From: Myxococcaceae bacterium
Lineage (GTDB): Bacteria; Myxococcota; Myxococcia; Myxococcales; Myxococcaceae
Assembly: GCA_004173515.1 (NCBI GenBank)
Contig: SECN01000225.1
Span: 1-35,837, forward strand
Direction: 5' to 3'
Length of the DNA: 35,837 bases
Shown here one piece after another: positions 1-8,321 of the stretch (position 1 is its first letter; each line of letters starts with the position of its first letter). The notes under the pieces are model-generated. The model made no database searches. It saw only the letters and a list, made by a program, of their open reading frames with translations, and had not been told where the DNA came from. Made by a program: the position numbers and the translations under genes.

Positions 1-128
1 CCGGCACCGATGGCGAGGAACTTCTGGCGCTGCATCAGCCAGTCGCGCGCGTCCGCCCCCGCCTTCTGGAAGGCGTCCGGCTGACGAAGCTCCTGCTGGC
101 GAATCTTCTCGGTCTTCTGCTGGGCCAC
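1..128 (-). CDS. N-terminal part of a protein downstream of der (partial)
   Basis: The reading frame begins with GTG at 128 and runs off the window at position 1, giving about 42 residues (starts MAQQKTEKIRQQELRQPD). The visible part is charged and helical, contains no signal peptide, and ends with KFLAIGAG, which looks like the entry into a membrane segment. A purine-rich AGAGAGG lies about 10 nt upstream of the GTG and supports this start. It follows der by 96 nt on the same strand, so co-transcription with era and der is likely. Many myxobacterial and other proteobacterial der genes neighbour a membrane-anchored TPR protein (YfgM-like) with a short cytosolic N-terminus; that identity is only a guess because the TPR region would lie outside the window. 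Confidence 0.55.
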   Translation of the reverse strand, partial: MAQQKTEKIRQQELRQPDAFQKAGADARDWLMQRQKFLAIGA

Positions 129-224
129 GATGAGGGGACCTCTCTCGGCTCGACGGTGCTCTTCGCTTGCGAAAGCGGCGCACTGTAGAGAGCGCCCGCT
201 GGGAGTGTCAACGAACGTGCGCGG

Positions 225-1631
225 TCAGTCGCGCCCCGCCCGCTTCCCGCCCTTGCCCTTGTTGGCCAGGTTCGGGTTCTTGCGTGCCTCGCGCTTGGCC
301 TTGCCCGGACGCTCGCGAAAGAGCAGCCGGATGGGCACGCGCAAGTCGAACGTCTTGCGGATCTGGTTGGTGATGTAGCGCTTGTACATGTCCGGAACGC
401 CTTCCGGGGCATTGCACGTGAGCGCGAACGTCGGCGGCGCCGCCGCCACCTGGGCGATGTAGTACAGGCGCAGCGGCTTGCCCTTCACGATGGGCGCCGG
501 GTTGTTGTCCACCATGTAGTCCAACAGCCGGTTGAGCTGCGGCGTAGGCGCCCGGAAGCGGAACTGCTTGGCCAGCTCCACCGCCAGGTCCACCACCTTC
601 TCCACCTTGGAGCCGTGGAGGGCGGACGTGAAGATGACCGGCGCGTAGCCCACGAACTTCAGGGCGATCTTCAGGTCTTCTCGGAACGCGTCCTGCTTGC
701 GCTTGTCCTCCGCGATGAGGTCCCACTTGTTCACCACGATGACCAGCGCGCGGCCGCGGTCCATGGACAGGCCGGCCAGCTTCGCGTCCTGGTCCACGGC
801 CGGCTCGGTGGCGTCCATCAGGAGCACCGCCACGTCGCTGCGCTCCAGCACCTTGAGCGCGGCGATGACGGAGTACTGCTCCACCTGGTGCGCGATGGTC
901 TTCTTGCGCCGGATGCCCGCGGTGTCCGTGAGGATGAGTTCGTTGCCCTTGTACGTGACCTCGGAGTCGATGGGGTCGCGCGTGGTGCCGGCGATTTCAC
1001 TGGTGACGACGCGCTTCTCCTTGAGGATGGCGTTGACCAGGGTGCTCTTGCCCACGTTGGGCCGGCCGATGATGGCGACGCGGATCTTCCCGTCGTCGGG
1101 GGGCGCCTCGGCGTCCTCGCCCTCCACCTTCGGGGCCAGCTTGGACACGACGGAGTCCATCAGGCTGCCCATGCCCAGGTTGTGCTCGGCGGAGATGCCC
1201 TGCACGTCGCCCAGGCCCAGGCGGAAGAACTCGCCCGCCAGCGACTGCATCAGCCCCGTCTCGTTGTCGAGCTTGTTGGCCGCGACGACCACGGGCTTGC
1301 CGCTCTTGCGCAGGTAGTTGGCGACGGCCTCGTCCGCGGTGGACATGCCCACGCGGGCGTCGACCACGAAGATGATGACGTCGCACTCCTCCACGGCGAA
1401 CTGCGCCTGCTCGCGCACCTGCTTGAGCAGCGAGTCCTTCTCTCCGGGCACGAAGCCGCCCGTGTCGATGAGCGTGAAGATCCGGCCTTCCCAATCCGCG
1501 TCGGCGTAGTGCCGGTCGCGGGTTACGCCCGGTTCGTCCTCCACGAGCGCGACACGGCGGCCCACCAGGCGGTTGAACAGCGTGCTCTTGCCCACGTTGG
1601 GGCGACCGACAATGGCGACCAGCGGCTTCAT
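225..1631 (-). CDS. der: Ribosome-assembly GTPase Der (EngA)
   Basis: Der is a cytosolic GTPase with two G domains in tandem that acts in late assembly of the 50S ribosomal subunit. The 468-residue product has the expected architecture: a first P-loop GRPNVGKST at residues 9-17, with NKLD as its G4 motif near 119-122; a short acidic linker around 168-181; a second P-loop GRPNVGKST at 189-197 with its own NKWD; and a C-terminal KH-like domain from about 355. The basic tail (many K, R and N residues) is typical of the RNA-binding end. Length matches the family (about 440-490). The gene lies 73 nt after era on the same strand, so the two GTPases probably share a transcript. Identification is firm from the duplicated G domains. 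Confidence 0.97.
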   Translation of the reverse strand: MKPLVAIVGRPNVGKSTLFNRLVGRRVALVEDEPGVTRDRHYADADWEGRIFTLIDTGGFVPGEKDSLLKQVREQAQFAVEECDVIIFVVDARVGMSTADEAVANYLRKSGKPVVVAANKLDNETGLMQSLAGEFFRLGLGDVQGISAEHNLGMGSLMDSVVSKLAPKVEGEDAEAPPDDGKIRVAIIGRPNVGKSTLVNAILKEKRVVTSEIAGTTRDPIDSEVTYKGNELILTDTAGIRRKKTIAHQVEQYSVIAALKVLERSDVAVLLMDATEPAVDQDAKLAGLSMDRGRALVIVVNKWDLIAEDKRKQDAFREDLKIALKFVGYAPVIFTSALHGSKVEKVVDLAVELAKQFRFRAPTPQLNRLLDYMVDNNPAPIVKGKPLRLYYIAQVAAAPPTFALTCNAPEGVPDMYKRYITNQIRKTFDLRVPIRLLFRERPGKAKREARKNPNLANKGKGGKRAGRD

Positions 1632-1704
1632 GGAGTCTCTTTCGACAGCGACGGCAACGACTGCGACGACAGGAACGGCGAGCCCTCGGACGACGACGGC
1701 CGCA

Positions 1705-2658
1705 TCACTCGTAACCCAGCTTCCGCAGGCCCGCGGCGCGCTCGCTCCACCGGGCCTCCACGCGCACGCGCAGGTCCAGGTACACGTGCGCGCCCAGCAG
1801 GCGCTGCACCGACTTGCGAGCGTCCGTGCCGATGAGCTTCAGCATCTGCCCCTGCTTGCCAATCAGGATGGCCTTCTGGCTGTCGCGCTCCACGTAGATG
1901 GACGCCGCGATGCGGATGAGGCCGCCCAGCTGCCCGGGGGGCGTGCCAGGGCGCGGCTCGCGCTCGGACTCGTCGAACACGTCCACCAGGACGGCGGTGG
2001 AGTAGGGAATCTCCTGCCGGCAGTGCCGCAGGACCTGCTCGCGGATGTACTCGGCCACCAGCACGCGCTCCTGCTGGTCGGTGAGCATGTCCTCGGCGAA
2101 GAGCGGCTCGCCTTCCGGCAGGTGTCCCAGCACCACCTGGAACAGGTGCTCCACGCCGTCCTTCTCCCGGGCGGAGATGGGCACCACCTCCGCGAAGGGG
2201 AACTGCTCGCCGTACAGCGAGATCAGCGGCAGGAGCTTCTCCTTCGGGATGGCGTCGATCTTGTTGATGACCAGGAAGGTGGGCTTGCCCACCTTCTGGA
2301 GCCGCTCGAGGATGGCGCGGTTGCCCGGCGTCACGTCGAGGGTTTCACCGGCGGGGGGCTCGATGAGGAAGAGGACCAGGTCCACCTCCTCGGCCGCGGA
2401 GAGGGCGGCCTCGACCATGTAGCGGTTGAGCTCCCCCTTGGCCTGGTGGATGCCGGGCGTGTCGAGGAAGGCCACCTGCCCCTCCGGACGCGTCACCACG
2501 CCCAGGATGCGGTTGCGGGTGGTCTGCGGCTTGGGCGAGACGATGGCGATCTTCTCGCCCGTGAGCGCATTGAGCAGCGTGCTCTTGCCCACGTTGGGCC
2601 GGCCGATGAGCGCGGCGAAGCCGGCGCGGGTTTTCTTCTGCGAGGACTGGGAGGCCAT
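1705..2658 (-). CDS. era: GTPase Era, 16S rRNA maturation
   Basis: Era is a GTPase that binds the 3' end of 16S rRNA during 30S maturation. I place the start at ATG 2658, giving 317 residues (MASQSSQKKTRAGF...). The frame is open further upstream to 2898, but that extension lies antiphase over the cyclophilin gene and has no family resemblance. The P-loop GRPNVGKST falls at residues 19-27, switch I contains the PQTTRNRI sequence typical of Era, the G3 motif is DTPGIHQ and the G4 motif is NKID. The C-terminal KH domain carries the GxxG-type loop IGKQGQMLK and ends in KLGYE, the usual Era terminus. Era, rnc and der in one run on the same strand is a common bacterial arrangement and fits their shared role in rRNA processing and ribosome assembly. 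Confidence 0.96.
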   Translation of the reverse strand: MASQSSQKKTRAGFAALIGRPNVGKSTLLNALTGEKIAIVSPKPQTTRNRILGVVTRPEGQVAFLDTPGIHQAKGELNRYMVEAALSAAEEVDLVLFLIEPPAGETLDVTPGNRAILERLQKVGKPTFLVINKIDAIPKEKLLPLISLYGEQFPFAEVVPISAREKDGVEHLFQVVLGHLPEGEPLFAEDMLTDQQERVLVAEYIREQVLRHCRQEIPYSTAVLVDVFDESEREPRPGTPPGQLGGLIRIAASIYVERDSQKAILIGKQGQMLKLIGTDARKSVQRLLGAHVYLDLRVRVEARWSERAAGLRKLGYE

Positions 2659-2671
2659 ACTTCCGGAGATG

Positions 2672-3157
2672 ATCAGTGGGCCTTCCGACAGTGCGGTCCA
2701 CCACGTCCTGCCCTTCCACCACCTCGCCGAAGATGGTGTGTCGGTTGTTGAGGTGCGGGGTGGGTGCCACGGTGATGAAGAACTGACTACCGTTGGTGTT
2801 GGGGCCCGTGTTGCCCATGGCCAGAACACCCTTCTTGTCGAAACGCCGGTCGCTCTGGAACTCATCCTCGAAACGGAAGCCCGGCCCGCCGTTGCCACGG
2901 CTGCTCGGATCCCCGCCCTGGATCATGAAGTCCTTGATGCACCGGAAGAGCAGCGTCCCGTCGTAGAGCGGGCGGCCGTGCATGACCGCGCTGGTGATGG
3001 GGTGCTTCCACTCCTTCTCGCCGGTGGCGAGCCCCACGAAGTTCTCCACCGTCTTCGGCGCGTCCCGGGACAGCAGGCGCACGACGATGCGACCCTCGGT
3101 CGTGTCCAGGGTGCCGTACAGGTCCTCGCCCTTCTGGGCCAGCGCCATGAAGCTCAC
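2672..3157 (-). CDS. Cytosolic cyclophilin-type peptidyl-prolyl isomerase with disrupted C-terminus
   Basis: Cyclophilins isomerise X-Pro bonds. The frame starts at GTG 3157, whose GTGA overlaps the stop of the upstream cyclophilin gene (translational coupling); ATG 3148 is an alternative start. There is no signal peptide, so the product is probably cytosolic. Family blocks are TVENFVGLATGEK, FMIQGGDP, FEDEF, NGSQFFIT and NNRHTIFGEVVEG. In the active-site strand the usual FHR is replaced by LFR, so the catalytic Arg is kept but the His is lost. Recognisable sequence stops at about VGRPTD (position 2672), some 15-20 residues short of a normal C-terminal strand. The same frame then stays open to 2345, but only as a shadow of era. 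A small deletion or frameshift just before the era ATG is the likeliest cause; the listed end marks the end of credible homology, not a stop codon. Confidence 0.75.
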
Positions 3158-3894
3158 GGCGCGGGGCTCGGGGCGACGGGGGCGTCCGCGGGGACCTTCT
3201 TCTTCACGGCGGCCTTCGCCGCGTCCCTGGCGGCGGCCGGGGCCTTGGCCGCGGGGACGCCCTTGGGGGCCTTGTCGCTCAGCGTGACGGAGATGAGGGT
3301 GACCGGCGTCTGGGGCCGGTCCTGCGCGCTGCGGGGCACGTTGGAGATCTTCTCCGCCACGTCGTAGCCGGAGACGACCTCGCCGAAGATGGTGTGCCGG
3401 CCGGTCAGCTGCGTGGGCGTGGAGGTGGTGATGAAGAACTGGCTGCCGTTGGTGTTCCGGCCCGCGTTCGCCATGGCCAGGATGCCCGGCTTGTCGAAGC
3501 CGCGGCCGCTCTGGAACTCGTCCTCGAAGCGGTAGCCCGGGTCACCCATGCCGGTGCCGGTGGGGTCGCCACCTTGAATCATGAAGCCCGGGATGACGCG
3601 GTGGAAGACGGTCCCCGCGTAGAGGGGCTTCTTCGTCACCTGCTGGCCGGTGGTGGGATCCGTCCAGGCCTTCTCCCCCGTGGCCAGCCCGACGAAGTTC
3701 TCCACCGTCTTGGGCGCGTCCTTGGGGAAGAGCCGCACGATGAGGGTGCCCTGGCTCGTCTTCAGGGTCGCGTAGAGGTCCTTGCCGGCCTGGACCTTCT
3801 TCGTCCAGGGGCCACTCGCGGCGGCCGGAGCCGGCTCCAGGGCCAGGACTCCGAATGCGAACAGGGCCACGGTGATACCGAGAAGACGGTGCAT
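3154..3894 (-). CDS. Exported cyclophilin-type peptidyl-prolyl isomerase
   Basis: A 246-residue isomerase with an N-terminal signal peptide (MHRLLGITVALFAFGVLALE followed by an Ala-rich cleavage region near residue 29), so it should fold proteins in the periplasm or outside. The start ATG 3894 is preceded by GGAGG about 9-10 nt upstream; the open frame continues upstream to 3939 without support. The cyclophilin core is complete: FHRVIPGFMIQGGDPTGTG contains the catalytic FHR, followed by FEDEFQS, NTNGSQFFIT and RHTIFGEVVSG, and a proper C-terminal strand (DRPQTPVTLISVTL). A tail of about 45 Ala/Lys/Pro-rich residues follows. It is a paralogue of the next gene downstream and overlaps it by GTGA, so the pair looks like a tandem duplication that has split between periplasm and cytosol. 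Confidence 0.92.
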   Translation of the reverse strand: MHRLLGITVALFAFGVLALEPAPAAASGPWTKKVQAGKDLYATLKTSQGTLIVRLFPKDAPKTVENFVGLATGEKAWTDPTTGQQVTKKPLYAGTVFHRVIPGFMIQGGDPTGTGMGDPGYRFEDEFQSGRGFDKPGILAMANAGRNTNGSQFFITTSTPTQLTGRHTIFGEVVSGYDVAEKISNVPRSAQDRPQTPVTLISVTLSDKAPKGVPAAKAPAAARDAAKAAVKKKVPADAPVAPSPAP

Positions 3895-3961
3895 ACGGGA
3901 CGGCCTCCAGGGCAGGAAGGCGCGGACCCTACCCCCCACCCCCCTCCCGCTCCAAGGGCTT

Positions 3962-4771
3962 TCACGCCGGAGGGTCCTCCGGGAGAACCCCGGGAGTCGT
4001 GGGTTCCGGGGCGACCTCCACCGTGGGCGTCCCGTCTGTCACGGTGTCCGGGGCTGACGCGGGGGCCGTCTTCAGGCGCTCCAGCGTGGTGCGCGCGGCT
4101 GCCTGCTCGGCCTCCTTCTTGTTGCGGCCGTTGGCGCGGGCGTACACCCCCTCCCCGATGCACACCTCCACCTCGAAGACCTTGGAGTGCTCCGGCCCGG
4201 ACTCCGCCACCACCCGGTAGCGCGGCGACAGCTTCAGCTTCTCGTGGGACATCTCCTGGAGGAGCGTCTTGTAGTCCAGGCGGCCCGCGCCGGAGGCCAC
4301 CTCGTCCAGCGGCTCGCTGAAGCACCGGTCCACCAGCGCCAGCGCCGGCTCCAGGCCGCCGTTCAGGTACACGGCGCCCAGCACCGCCTCCAGCGCGTCC
4401 GCGAGGATGGAGTTCTTGTCCCGTCCGCCCGACTGGGACTCGCCCCGGCCCAGCAGCAGCAGCTCGCCCAGGCGCAGCCCGCGCGCCACGCGCGCCAGGC
4501 CCTCTTCGTGGACGATGCGGGCGCGCATCTTGGTGAGCTCGCCCTCGGGCATGCCCGGGCAGCGGTCCATGAGCCGGTGGCTCACGGCCAGGTCCACCAC
4601 GGCGTCGCCCAGGAACTCCAGGCGCTGGTTGTCCTTGAGGTTCTGGTCGCGGTTCTCGTTGGCGTACGTCTTGTGCGTGAGCGCCTCCAGCGCGAGGTCG
4701 CGCTTGAGGAAGCTCACGCCCAGGCGAGCTTCCAGGGCCTGCACCCGCTCCACCAGGGTCATCTTCTCCAC
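3962..4771 (-). CDS. rnc: Ribonuclease III
   Basis: RNase III cleaves double-stranded RNA, including the rRNA precursor. The product is 269 residues with start GTG 4771, placed 10 nt after an AGGAG that overlaps the stop region of the preceding gene; ATG 4762 is an alternative. The signature DNQRLEFLGDAVV is at residues 47-59. Residues D56, D125 and E128 match the metal-binding D45, D114 and E117 of the E. coli enzyme. A double-stranded-RNA-binding domain occupies roughly 175-245 and ends with the usual KKEAEQAAARTTLERL helix. A Pro/Thr/Ala/Glu-rich tail of about 35 residues is additional to the core family. The neighbouring era and der suggest a ribosome-biogenesis cluster. Confidence 0.96.
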   Translation of the reverse strand: MEKMTLVERVQALEARLGVSFLKRDLALEALTHKTYANENRDQNLKDNQRLEFLGDAVVDLAVSHRLMDRCPGMPEGELTKMRARIVHEEGLARVARGLRLGELLLLGRGESQSGGRDKNSILADALEAVLGAVYLNGGLEPALALVDRCFSEPLDEVASGAGRLDYKTLLQEMSHEKLKLSPRYRVVAESGPEHSKVFEVEVCIGEGVYARANGRNKKEAEQAAARTTLERLKTAPASAPDTVTDGTPTVEVAPEPTTPGVLPEDPPA

Positions 4772-4778
4772 GGGTGTC

Positions 4779-5639
4779 TCACTCCTGGGGGGCGTCCGGG
4801 CCCACGAGGCGCACGGCCTCGGGAGCGACCTTCAACAGGTCCGCGACCATCCGCACCACGCCCGGGAACTCGTCCAGTTCGAAGCGGCCCGCCCACACCT
4901 TGCCCTGGGTGCCCGCGAGCATCCCCCGGAAGGTGCGCCCGGCGATGCGCGCGGCGGCGAAGCGGTAGGCCTTGCCCTCCACCTGGAACTGGGCCAGCAG
5001 CTCCAGGCTGCTGCGCGGAGGCACCAGCGCCTGGGCCCCGAACTTCTCCACGATCTCCACGAAGCGCACCGGCCCCGCGCCCGCAGACACCGGCGTGCGC
5101 GTGGTGGGCTCACCGAAGAGCGCCGCCAGGTAGCCCATCAGCGCCCCGCGCTCGCGGAACTCCGACAGCTCGATGATGTGGCCCGCGGCGGTGGGCAGGT
5201 CCTCACCGCCGCGCAGGGCCTGCGCGACGCGGAAGTTGCCCTGGCGGTCCGACACCAGCTTCACCGCGAGGTGGCCCTCCTTCACCGTCGTGGACAGCTC
5301 CAGCGACTGCGGATCCACGTCCGCGGGCAGGCCCAGCAGCTGCAACTCCTCCGAGCGGCGCTGGAGGTGGAAGACGTGGTCGCTGAAGGTGTCCAGCAGC
5401 AGCGCCTGCATCTCCTCCGCCGCGTCGATGGCGGACAGCAGGATGGGCGTCATGCCCACCACCGCCGCGGGGGCGATGGGGATGAGCCGGTCGCCCATCA
5501 CCTGGAAGGTCACCTCGGTGATGAAGTCCTTGGTGATGGGATTCACCAGGGACGCGGCCTCCAGGTCCAGCATCACCTCGATGCCGGAGGACTCCTCCCG
5601 GACCTGGAGTCCCAGCTCCCGTAACCGAGCGGTGTCCAT
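4779..5639 (-). CDS. Conserved hypothetical protein
   Basis: A 286-residue soluble protein (starts MDTARLRELGLQVREESSG) that I do not recognise. It has no signal peptide, membrane segment or obvious catalytic motif. The composition is ordinary and strongly coding (high GC at third positions), with several alternating hydrophobic stretches suggesting an alpha/beta fold. Its ATG overlaps the TGA of the acyl-CoA dehydrogenase frame (TGATG at 5641-5637), and its stop lies 7 nt before the rnc start, whose Shine-Dalgarno sequence sits right after it. It is therefore embedded in a tight operon between a fatty acid enzyme and RNase III. A role cannot be inferred from sequence alone. Confidence 0.85.
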   Translation of the reverse strand: MDTARLRELGLQVREESSGIEVMLDLEAASLVNPITKDFITEVTFQVMGDRLIPIAPAAVVGMTPILLSAIDAAEEMQALLLDTFSDHVFHLQRRSEELQLLGLPADVDPQSLELSTTVKEGHLAVKLVSDRQGNFRVAQALRGGEDLPTAAGHIIELSEFRERGALMGYLAALFGEPTTRTPVSAGAGPVRFVEIVEKFGAQALVPPRSSLELLAQFQVEGKAYRFAAARIAGRTFRGMLAGTQGKVWAGRFELDEFPGVVRMVADLLKVAPEAVRLVGPDAPQE

Positions 5640-6756
5640 CAGGCCCCTTTGAACGTTTCGCGGGCGATGATGGTGCGCTGGATCTCGCTCGTGCCCTCGC
5701 CAATCTCACAGAGCTTGGCGTCGCGCAGGTAGCGCTCCACGGGGAACTCGCGCGTGTAGCCGTAGCCGCCGTGGATCTGCACGGCCTTGTTGCAGCCGCG
5801 CATGGCCGCCTCGGATCCGAATAGGGCTGCCCCGCGTCCGCGAGCCGCGCCGCGCGGTGCACCAGCAGGCGCGCCGCCTCCAGCTCCGTCTTCATGTCCG
5901 CCATCATCCAGCGCAGGCCCTGGAACTCGCTGATGGGCTGGCCGAACGCGGTGCGGTCCTTGGAGTACGCCACCGACTCCTCCAGCGCCCCGCGCAAGAG
6001 GCCCACCGACAGCGCGCCGATGGTGATGCGGCCCTTGTCGAGGATCTTCAGCGTGTCGATGAAGCCCCGGTCCACCTCGCCCACGATGGCGTCGTCGCCC
6101 AGCTCCACGTTCTCCAGGATGAGCTCCGCCGTGTCCGAGGAGCGCATGCCCAGCTTCCCGTGGATGGAGCGCTGGCTGAAGCCCGGCACGCCCTTCTCCA
6201 GCACGAAGGCGGTGATGCCCTTCTGGCGCTTCTCCGGCGACGTGAGCGCCAGCACCACGAACACATCCCCCACGGTGCCCTGGGTGATGAACATCTTGGC
6301 GCCGTTGAGCACCCACTTGTCGCCCTTGCGCACGGCGGTGGTGCGCATGCCGGACGCGTCGGACCCGGATCCCGGCTCGGTGAGGCCCCACGCGCCCAGC
6401 CACTCGCCGGTGGCCAGCTTCGGCAGGTAGCGCTGGTGCTGCGCCTTGTTGCCGAAGACGCGCACGTGGCTGGTGCCCAGGCCGTTGTGGCTGGCCACCG
6501 TGAGGGCGAGCGAGCCGTCGTAGCGGGCGATCTCCTCCACGGCCACCGCCACGGCGAGCGAGTCCATGGCCGCGCCCCCGTACTCCTCGGCGACGAGCAT
6601 GCCCAGCACGCCCAACTGGCCCAGCTCCTTCACCACCTCCATGGGGAACTTCTCATCCTTGTCCCAATCGCGCGCATACGGCTTCACGCGGCGTTCGCAG
6701 AATTCACGGAGGGAGGCCTGGAGGGCGCGGTGGCTGTCGGGAAGTTCGAAGTCCAT
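5639..6756 (-). pseudogene. Acyl-CoA dehydrogenase, frameshifted near residue 312
   Basis: FAD-dependent acyl-CoA dehydrogenases introduce an alpha,beta double bond into acyl-CoA esters. The N-terminal frame starts at ATG 6756 (MDFELPDSHRALQ) and carries the FAD/substrate motif GAWGLTEPGSGSDA and the C-terminal helix RTAFGQPISEFQGL. It loses phase at about 5813-5820. The correct frame resumes with LFGSEAAMRGCNKAVQIHGG and continues to TGA at 5639, including GEGTSEIQR. Comparison with the family pattern PYS-x-EAAMAKLFGSEAAM implies loss of roughly 31-34 bp at GGATCC (5813-5818). The first frame alone would lack the catalytic Glu of GEGTS. The Glu sits at the SCAD/MCAD position and not at the isovaleryl-CoA dehydrogenase position (LDKGR here), so short-chain or branched acyl-CoA is a better guess than isovaleryl-CoA. 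It is 35 nt after the carboxyltransferase gene. Confidence 0.85.
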
Positions 6757-6791
6757 GGTCGGGCGGGGAATCTAGCTCAGGTGGAGACGAC

Positions 6792-8321
6792 TCAAACGGG
6801 ATACACACCGTGCTTCTTTTCCGCACGGGGCTGGAAGCGCTCCGCGTACAGCGCATACCGCTGCAACAGCTCGCCGCGCAGGGAATCGCCGGGAATCACC
6901 GCGTCGATGATGAGCTCGCTGGCCAGCTTGTAGATGTCCACGTCCTGCTTGTACTCGTCGCGCAGCTTCTGGACGTAGGCCGGCCGCTCGGCCTCCGGCA
7001 GCTCTTGAATCTTGTTGAAGTAGACGGCGTTGACCGCCGCCTCCGGGCCCATCACGGCGATCATCGCCTGGGGCAGCGCCAGGGTGGCCTCCGGGGCGAA
7101 GCCGGGGCCGCTCATGGCGTAGAGGCCCGCGCCGTACGCCTTGCGCACCACCACGCAGATGCGCGGCACGCTGGCCTCCGACACCGCGGAGATCATCTTC
7201 GCGCCCGCGCGGATGATGCCCGCTCGCTCCACCTTGGTGCCGATCATGAAGCCCGGCACGTCCGCCAGGTACAGCAGCGGAATGTTGAACGCGTCACACA
7301 GCCAGATGAACCGGGCCGCCTTGTCCGCGCTGTCCACGAACAGCACGCCACCCTTGTACTTGGGCTGGTTGGCCACGATGCCCACCGGCTGCCCGCCGAT
7401 GCGCGCAAGGCCGGTGATGAGCTCCTGGGCGAAGAGCTTCTTCACCTCGAACCAGCTGCCCTCGTCGATGAGCTCCGCGATGAGCGCGTGCATGTCGAAG
7501 GGCTTGTTCTGATCCGGCGGGATGATCTCATCCACGCGCTTGCCGCTGTGCTTGGGGGCCTTGAGTTCCGCGCGCGGCGCGGGCTTCGTGAAGTTCTCCG
7601 GGAAGAACGCCAGGTACTGCTTCGCCGCGGCGATGGCCTCCTGCTCCGTCTTCACCAGCACGTCGCCCACGCCGGACACCGAGCAGTGCATCTTCGCGCC
7701 GCCCATCTCCTCCAGCGTGACCTTCTCGCCGATGACCATCTCCGCCATGCGCGGGCTGCCCAGGTACATGGACGCGTTGCCGTCCACCATGATGACCAGG
7801 TCGCAGAACGCGGGGATGTACGCGCCACCGGCGGCGGACGGCCCGAAGAGCAGGCAGATCTGCGGCACCACGCCCGACAGGTGGACCTCGTTGTAGAAGA
7901 TGCGACCCGCGCCGCGCCGGCCGGGGAACATGTCCACCTGGTCGGTGATGCGCGCGCCCGCGGAGTCCACCAGGTACAGCAGCGGACAGCGCGACGCCTT
8001 CGCCGTCTCCTGGATGCGGAGGATCTTCTCCACCGTGCGCGCGCCCCAGCTGCCGGCCTTCACCGTGGAGTCGTTGGCCATGATGGCCACGGTGCGGCCC
8101 GCGATGCGCCCCAGGCCGGTGATGACACCGTCGGACGGCAGGTCCGGGTCCAGGTTGTTGGCGAGCTTTCCGTCCTCCACGAACGAGTCCGCGTCCACCA
8201 GCAGGCGGATGCGCTCGCGGGCGAAGAGCTTGCCGGCTTCAGCGTTCTTCGCGTGGTACTTGGGCGCACCACCCTTCTCCACCTGGGCGATCGTCTCGAG
8301 CAGCTTCGGGTCGTAGGACAT
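6792..8321 (-). CDS. Acyl-CoA carboxylase, carboxyltransferase (beta) subunit
   Basis: A 509-residue carboxyltransferase that moves CO2 from biotin to an acyl-CoA. The start ATG 8321 (MSYDPKLLETIAQVEKGG) is favoured over an upstream open extension to 8441 with no family similarity. N-half features are GKLFARERIRLLVD, the YLVDSAGARI oxyanion region and SAAGGAYIPAFCD; C-half features are GIVANQPKYKGGVLFVDSADKAARFIWLCDAF, PGFMIGTKVERAGIIRAGAK and RKAYGAGLYAM. Motifs such as MFPGRRGAGRIFYNE resemble the methylcrotonyl-CoA carboxylase beta subunit (FPDRDHFGRTFYNQ) more than propionyl-CoA carboxylase. No biotin-carboxylase or biotin-carrier subunit is in the window, so its partner must be encoded elsewhere. 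The neighbouring LiuC-like hydratase, HMG-CoA lyase and acyl-CoA dehydrogenase fit leucine/isovalerate catabolism, although exact substrate is inference. Confidence 0.9.
   Translation of the reverse strand: MSYDPKLLETIAQVEKGGAPKYHAKNAEAGKLFARERIRLLVDADSFVEDGKLANNLDPDLPSDGVITGLGRIAGRTVAIMANDSTVKAGSWGARTVEKILRIQETAKASRCPLLYLVDSAGARITDQVDMFPGRRGAGRIFYNEVHLSGVVPQICLLFGPSAAGGAYIPAFCDLVIMVDGNASMYLGSPRMAEMVIGEKVTLEEMGGAKMHCSVSGVGDVLVKTEQEAIAAAKQYLAFFPENFTKPAPRAELKAPKHSGKRVDEIIPPDQNKPFDMHALIAELIDEGSWFEVKKLFAQELITGLARIGGQPVGIVANQPKYKGGVLFVDSADKAARFIWLCDAFNIPLLYLADVPGFMIGTKVERAGIIRAGAKMISAVSEASVPRICVVVRKAYGAGLYAMSGPGFAPEATLALPQAMIAVMGPEAAVNAVYFNKIQELPEAERPAYVQKLRDEYKQDVDIYKLASELIIDAVIPGDSLRGELLQRYALYAERFQPRAEKKHGVYPV

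Noticed and set aside
2659..2898. N-terminal extension of Era to 2898
   Set aside because: The extra 80 residues are an out-of-phase reading of the cyclophilin. The Era family starts close to the P-loop, which fits ATG 2658.
5639..8321. Naming the dehydrogenase and carboxyltransferase liuA and liuB
   Set aside because: The dehydrogenase has its catalytic Glu at the wrong position for isovaleryl-CoA dehydrogenase and the carboxyltransferase substrate cannot be decided, so gene symbols were withheld.
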